Assembly (NCBI RefSeq): GCF_001426905.1 | Contig: NZ_LMFQ01000024.1 | Location: 719,256 to 783,255, forward strand | Source: Caulobacter sp. Root1455 | Lineage (GTDB): Bacteria; Pseudomonadota; Alphaproteobacteria; Caulobacterales; Caulobacteraceae | Direction of reading: 5' to 3' | Length of the DNA: 64,000 nucleotides | Shown here: one piece after another, positions 59,872 to 64,000 of the stretch | Layout: each line of letters begins with the position of its first letter | Numbering within the stretch: the stretch's first letter is position 1 | The notes under the pieces: generated by a model | Told to the model about the DNA's origin: nothing | The model's input: only the letters and a program-made list of their open reading frames with translations | The model's database searches: none | Translations under genes and position numbers: made by a program

Positions 59872-61524
59872 ATGCGCGTGAAACAGCTGGGACTGACGGG
59901 ATTTTCGGCCCTGGCGCTGGCCGTGGCGGCGGCCGGGTCGGTGCTGGCCGCGCCGCCCGCCGCGACCTATCGCAACCCGATCCTGCACGCCGACTATTCG
60001 GACCCGGACGTGATCCGCGTCGGGACCGACTATTACATGGTGGCCTCCAGCTTCCATTTCTCGCCGGGCCTGCCGGTCCTGACATCCAAGGACCTGGTCC
60101 ACTGGACGATCCTGGGCCACGTGCTGCCCAGGCTGACCTTCGCGCCGGAATACGACCTGCCCGGCCCGGTCCCCACCGACGACACCGGCGCGCGGATGCC
60201 GCGCGACCAGCGCACGGTCGGTCAGCGCTACGCCGGCGGCGTCTGGGCCCCGGCGATCCGTCACCACGGCGGGCTGTTCTACGTCTACTTCCCCACGCCC
60301 AACGAGGGGATCTTCATGTCGACGGCCGCCAGGCCCGAGGGGCCGTGGAGCAAGCCGGTCGCGGTGATCGCGCGGGCCGGTCTCGAAGACCCCTGCCCGT
60401 TCTGGGACGACGACGGCCAGGCCTATCTGATCCACGGCAAGGTCGGGGCCGGACCGCTGGTGCTGCACCGCATGGCGCCCGACGGCAAGTCGGTGCTCGA
60501 CGACGGCAAGGTCATCGTCGAGGACGCCAAGACCCTGCCCGTGCTGGAGGGCCCCAAGCTCTACAAGCGAAACGGCTGGTACTACATCTTCGCGCCGATC
60601 GGCGGGGTCGAGACCGGCCCGCAGGCGGTGCTGCGGTCGCGCGACATCTGGGGCCCCTACGAACACCGCGTGGTGCTTGCGCCCGGCAAGACCGCCTGGA
60701 AGGGCCCGCACCAGGGCGGCTGGGTCGAGACCCCCTCCGGCCAGGGCTGGTTCGTCCATTTCAACAGCGCCGGCGCCTATGGCCGGATCGTCCACCTGCA
60801 GCCGGTGTCCTGGAAGGACGACTGGCCGGTGATGGGCGAGCCGATCCCCGGCGCCGGGCCCGACGAGACCGCCGGCCAGCCGGTGGCCGAGCACGCGGCG
60901 CCCGATGTCGGCGGAAGCTTCCCGCCGGTCCAGCCCCAGACCTCCGACACCTTCTCCGGGAAGGCGCTCGGACCGCAGTGGGAGTGGAACCACAATCCCG
61001 ACGACCGTCGCTGGAGCCTGACCCAGCGCCCCGGCTTCCTGCGCCTGACGGCAGGCCCCGCGCCGAACCTGGTCTCGGCCCGCAACACCCTGACCCAGGT
61101 GCTGCAGAGCGAGCACGCCGTCATCACCGCGCGCCTGGACGCCGGCGGCCTGGTCGACGGGCAGCGCGCGGGCCTGGCGATGTTCGGCCAGGGGATCAGC
61201 TGGATCGGCGTGGCGCGGAAGGGCGGCGTCTCGCGCGTGACCTTCTCGTCGGCCGCCGTGGAGACCGCCGGGCCGACCCTGCCGGCCAAGGCCCTGGACC
61301 TACGGGTCGAGGTCGCCGACCAGACCGCGCGCTACAGCTACAGCCTCGATGACGGCAAGAGCTTCGTCGCCCTCGGCGGCCCCGCCCCGCTGCGCTTCAG
61401 CTGGTGGAAGGGCGCCCGCCCCGCCCTGTTCACCTACGGCGACCCGGTCCCATCTAAACAGAGCGGGGCGAAGCAGGGCGTCGCCGACTTCGACGGGGTG
61501 ACGGTCAAGGCGGTGACGCCATGA
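59872..61524 (+). CDS. Glycoside hydrolase family 43 enzyme with C-terminal sandwich
   Basis: A 550-residue exported enzyme (signal peptide to about residue 27, GSVLA-APPA). The five-bladed propeller begins with NPILHADYSDPDVIRVG (catalytic base Asp in YSDPD), continues with AGGVWAPAIRHHGGLFYVYF, LEDPCPFWDDDG (second aspartate) and LEGPKLYKR (acid glutamate). A concanavalin-like C-terminal domain (from about residue 350) is of the type seen in xylosidase/arabinosidase members. Removal of arabinose, xylose or galactose from pectic side chains is likely. ATG 59872 has AAGG upstream and begins the signal peptide. Its stop overlaps the next start in ATGA. Confidence 0.9.
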   Translation: MRVKQLGLTGFSALALAVAAAGSVLAAPPAATYRNPILHADYSDPDVIRVGTDYYMVASSFHFSPGLPVLTSKDLVHWTILGHVLPRLTFAPEYDLPGPVPTDDTGARMPRDQRTVGQRYAGGVWAPAIRHHGGLFYVYFPTPNEGIFMSTAARPEGPWSKPVAVIARAGLEDPCPFWDDDGQAYLIHGKVGAGPLVLHRMAPDGKSVLDDGKVIVEDAKTLPVLEGPKLYKRNGWYYIFAPIGGVETGPQAVLRSRDIWGPYEHRVVLAPGKTAWKGPHQGGWVETPSGQGWFVHFNSAGAYGRIVHLQPVSWKDDWPVMGEPIPGAGPDETAGQPVAEHAAPDVGGSFPPVQPQTSDTFSGKALGPQWEWNHNPDDRRWSLTQRPGFLRLTAGPAPNLVSARNTLTQVLQSEHAVITARLDAGGLVDGQRAGLAMFGQGISWIGVARKGGVSRVTFSSAAVETAGPTLPAKALDLRVEVADQTARYSYSLDDGKSFVALGGPAPLRFSWWKGARPALFTYGDPVPSKQSGAKQGVADFDGVTVKAVTP

Positions 61525-63776
61525 TCCGCCTCGCCGCCCTGGCCGCCCCGTTGGCCGCGATTGGCCTTGCCCTGGCCGTCGCTCCCGGCCTGGCCCTGGC
61601 CCAGCCGATCGACCGCCATGCCCTGGTCTCGCGCCACGACCCGACCCTGACCGCCGTCGATCCGCACGCGCCGATGATGGTCGGCAACGGCCAGTTGGCC
61701 TTCACCGCCGACATCACCGGCCTGCAGACCTTTCCCAAGCCGTACTCGCCCCTGGCTCCGCTGCTGACCATGGCCCAGTGGTCGTGGCACAGCTTCCCCA
61801 ACCCCAAGGGCTACACCGAGGCCGACGGCCTGACGCCGGTGGATGTGCCCGGACGCGGCCGCCAGCCCTATGCCTGGATGAAGGGCGGGCTGGAAAAGCC
61901 CAATCCGGCCGACGCCTGGCTGCGCGAGAACCCGCATCATTTCTCGCTGGGCCGCATCGCCCTGGACCTGCGCGACGCCCAGGGCAAGCCGGCCGTCTTC
62001 GCCGACCTGTCCCAGACCCGCCAGGCGTTGGACCTGTGGACCGGCGCCCTGACCAGCCGCTTCGTCTATGACGGCCAGCCGGTGACGGTGGAGACCCGCG
62101 TCCAGCCCGACCGCGACGTCGTGCTGGTCGAGATCGTCTCGCCCCTGGTGGCGGCCGGCCGGCTGGGCGTCTCGGTGCGCTATCCAGGCGTGTCGGCGAA
62201 CCTGAACCCCGACCCGTCCGACTGGACCCATCCCGAGCGGCACACCACCACGATCGTCAACCGCGCGCCGGGTCGGCTGGTCCTGTCGCGGCGTCTCGAC
62301 GGCACGATCTACGGCTCGAGCATCACCGCGCCCGGGGCGACGATCGCGGCGGCCGGCCCGCACGCCTTCGCGGTGCGGCCCGGGGCCGGCGACCGGCTGG
62401 TGGTGATGGTCGGCTTCTCGCGAACCGCGAAGGCCCCGCCGGCCGTCGCCTACGCCGCCGCCCGCGACGCCGTGACCGCCCATTGGCGCGACTACTGGAC
62501 CCGGGGCGGGGTCGTGGACTTCACCGGCAGCACCGATCCGCGCGCCGCCGAGCTGGAGCGCCGGGTGGTGCTGTCGCAGTACCTGCAGGCCCTGAACGGC
62601 GCGGGCGACACCCCGCCCCAGGAGGAGGGCCTGTTCTCCAACAGCTGGAACGGCAAGTTCCACCTGGAAATGCATCCTTGGCACTCGGCCCATTTCGCGA
62701 CCTGGGGGCGGCCCGCCGAACTGGAGCGCGGCCTGGCCTGGTACCTGGCCAACTTGCCCAAGGCCCAGGCCGAGGCCCGGCGGCACGGGGTCCAGGGCGC
62801 CTGGTGGCCGAAGATGGCGGGACCCGAGGGCCGCAACAGCCCCAGCTCGATCTCGCCCTTCATCATGTGGCAGCAGCCGCACCCGATCCTGATGGCCGAG
62901 CTGGCCTTCCGCGCCCATCCCGACCAGGCGACCCTGGCGCGCTACGGCGAGTTGGTCGACCAGACCGCCCGCCTGCTGGCGACCTGGCCGCGCTGGGACG
63001 CCGCGACCGGCCGCTATGTGCTGGGCCCGCCGATCATTCCGGTGCAGGAGAACTACGATCCCCTAACCACCCTGAACCCGACCTTCGAGGTCGAATATTT
63101 CCGGCGCGGCCTGCAGACGGCCCAGGCCTGGCGGCAGCGGCGCGGCCTGCCGCGCGACGCCCAATGGGACGAGGTGATCGCCAGGATGTCGAAGGTGGCC
63201 GAGCGCGACGGCCTCTACCTGGCGACCGAAAGCTCGCCCGATCTCTGGCGCCAAGCCGCCTCGCCGGCCTGCGACGGCCACGCCACGGGATCCTGCGAGA
63301 ACCGCGACCACCCGTCGTTCCTGATGGCCTACGGCCTGATCGGCGGCGACCGGATCGATCCCGACACGATGCGCCGGACGCTGCGGGCCACCGAGGATCA
63401 CTGGGACCTGCGCCAGACCTGGGGCTGGGACTTTCCGATGGTCGCCATGACCGCCGCCCGGCTGGGCGAGCCGGAGGACGCGGTCGACTGGCTGTTCAAG
63501 GACCTGAAGAACAACCAGTGGGGCGTGACCGGCATGACGCCGCGCGTCCATGTCGACGAGCACGCCGCGACCTTCACGCCCGGCGCGGCCGCCGCGGTCG
63601 GCCCCGACGGTCCGGGCTACCGGCGCGCCGCCGAGACCTATTTCCCGTCCAACGGCTCGCTGCTGCTGGCCGTCGGCATGATGGCCGCCGGCTGGGACGG
63701 GTCCAAGGGTCCCGCCCCCGGCTTCCCGAAGCCGGGCTGGACCGTCCGCGCGGAGGGCCTCACGCCCCTGCCCTAG
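61521..63776 (+). CDS. Exported six-hairpin glycosidase-like protein, family unassigned
   Basis: A 751-residue exported protein (signal peptide to about residue 29, LALA-QPID). An N-terminal beta-rich part (to about residue 290) begins with MMVGNGQLAFTADITGLQTF. It is followed by a long helical part with repeated hairpins, including GLFSNSWNGKFHLEMHPWHSAHFATWGRP-type sequence (split FSNSWNGKFHLEMHPWH), MWQQPHPI and WDLRQTWGWDFPM. This plan matches (alpha/alpha)6-barrel glycosidases such as GH65, GH95 or GH15, but I cannot place it in one family. ATGA coupling (61521-61524) to GH43 and a position before uxaC support a role in pectin oligosaccharide breakdown. Catalytic acids cannot be named. 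Confidence 0.65.
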   Translation: MIRLAALAAPLAAIGLALAVAPGLALAQPIDRHALVSRHDPTLTAVDPHAPMMVGNGQLAFTADITGLQTFPKPYSPLAPLLTMAQWSWHSFPNPKGYTEADGLTPVDVPGRGRQPYAWMKGGLEKPNPADAWLRENPHHFSLGRIALDLRDAQGKPAVFADLSQTRQALDLWTGALTSRFVYDGQPVTVETRVQPDRDVVLVEIVSPLVAAGRLGVSVRYPGVSANLNPDPSDWTHPERHTTTIVNRAPGRLVLSRRLDGTIYGSSITAPGATIAAAGPHAFAVRPGAGDRLVVMVGFSRTAKAPPAVAYAAARDAVTAHWRDYWTRGGVVDFTGSTDPRAAELERRVVLSQYLQALNGAGDTPPQEEGLFSNSWNGKFHLEMHPWHSAHFATWGRPAELERGLAWYLANLPKAQAEARRHGVQGAWWPKMAGPEGRNSPSSISPFIMWQQPHPILMAELAFRAHPDQATLARYGELVDQTARLLATWPRWDAATGRYVLGPPIIPVQENYDPLTTLNPTFEVEYFRRGLQTAQAWRQRRGLPRDAQWDEVIARMSKVAERDGLYLATESSPDLWRQAASPACDGHATGSCENRDHPSFLMAYGLIGGDRIDPDTMRRTLRATEDHWDLRQTWGWDFPMVAMTAARLGEPEDAVDWLFKDLKNNQWGVTGMTPRVHVDEHAATFTPGAAAAVGPDGPGYRRAAETYFPSNGSLLLAVGMMAAGWDGSKGPAPGFPKPGWTVRAEGLTPLP

Positions 63777-63842
63777 ATCCGACCGCGACGGGCCCTCCGT
63801 CTCGACCTTCTCCTCCCCGCTCCCTCCCCCGGTTTTGCTCCC

Positions 63843-64000
63843 ATGACCACCCCCATGACCCGGCCTCTGGTTTTTCACGACGACCGCCTGTTTCCGGCCG
63901 ACGGGCGCACGCGGGAGATCGCCCGGGCGCTGTACGGCCAGGTCAAGGCCCTGCCGATCATCAGCCCGCACGGCCACACCGATCCGGCCTGGTTCGCGAC
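63843..64000 (+). CDS. uxaC: Uronate isomerase, 5' part
   Basis: The first 52 codons of uronate isomerase, cut by the window edge. The protein converts D-galacturonate to tagaturonate and glucuronate to fructuronate in the cytoplasm. LVFHDDRLFPAD and the metal-site start LPIISPHGHTDPAWFA (HxH of the amidohydrolase barrel) are diagnostic. Start ATG 63843; an ATG four codons later is an alternative. A 66-bp gap separates it from the glycosidase gene. Its presence shows that the locus feeds galacturonate to central metabolism, and that it continues beyond the window. Confidence 0.9.
   Translation, partial: MTTPMTRPLVFHDDRLFPADGRTREIARALYGQVKALPIISPHGHTDPAWFA

Overview
The window is GC-rich, gene-dense alphaproteobacterial chromosome, most likely from Caulobacter or a close relative in the Caulobacteraceae. 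This rests on the family mix (several large TonB-dependent receptors, Tat-exported sugar hydrolases, a class II DAHP synthase), on GC-rich palindromic intergenic repeats, and on many 1-4 bp stop/start overlaps. There are no rRNA genes, CRISPR arrays, insertion sequences or phage genes. Two tRNA genes are present.

Layout. 1-6.5 kb: an AEC-family permease, a VOC protein, ethanolamine ammonia-lyase (eutBC, no microcompartment genes), an alpha/beta hydrolase, a DUF1080 protein and a DUF202 membrane protein with ten tandem heptads. 6.5-11.6 kb: a compact cassette in which a membrane SGNH-hydrolase-like protein is divergent from a tightly coupled run of membrane ferritin-like diiron protein, NodU/CmcH-type carbamoyltransferase, DUF5989 micro-membrane protein and zinc-ribbon methyltransferase. 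11.7-20 kb: cupin, tRNA-Ile(CAU), SIMPL protein, lipoprotein-panD pair, a secreted coiled-coil protein with an M23 lipoprotein, a lipoprotein esterase, an acyl-CoA synthetase and a retropepsin-like protease. 20-27.3 kb: mostly housekeeping genes: class II DAHP synthase, then the minus-strand chain glmU-rpiA-gor-O-antigen ligase-like gene, and on the plus strand gph and tRNA-Val. 27.5-36.4 kb: a four-gene envelope operon of unknown function, an NTF2-like secreted protein, a TetR regulator divergent from an NADP-binding oxidoreductase with paired operators, an OmpA-like protein and a double-PAS hybrid histidine kinase.

36.4-64 kb is a large pectin/rhamnogalacturonan utilisation region. A five-gene minus-strand operon encodes rhamnogalacturonan acetylesterase, GH95, pectinesterase, GH2 and pectate lyase. 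Upstream lie a TonB-dependent receptor and a divergent FecI/FecR/FecA-like signalling trio. A LacI regulator is divergent from GH28 polygalacturonase, a second large TonB receptor, GH43, an unassigned six-hairpin glycosidase and the start of uronate isomerase (uxaC), which runs off the window. The likely flow is: extracellular or surface de-esterification and backbone cleavage, TonB-driven uptake of oligogalacturonides, periplasmic trimming of side chains, then cytoplasmic isomerisation of galacturonate.

The most notable regulatory signal is three LacI-type palindromes spaced exactly 21 bp apart between lacI and the GH28 gene. The same 14-bp core recurs inside a 26-bp perfect palindrome in the signal-peptide codons of the second receptor. 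All functional calls come from reading sequence motifs; no database search was possible.
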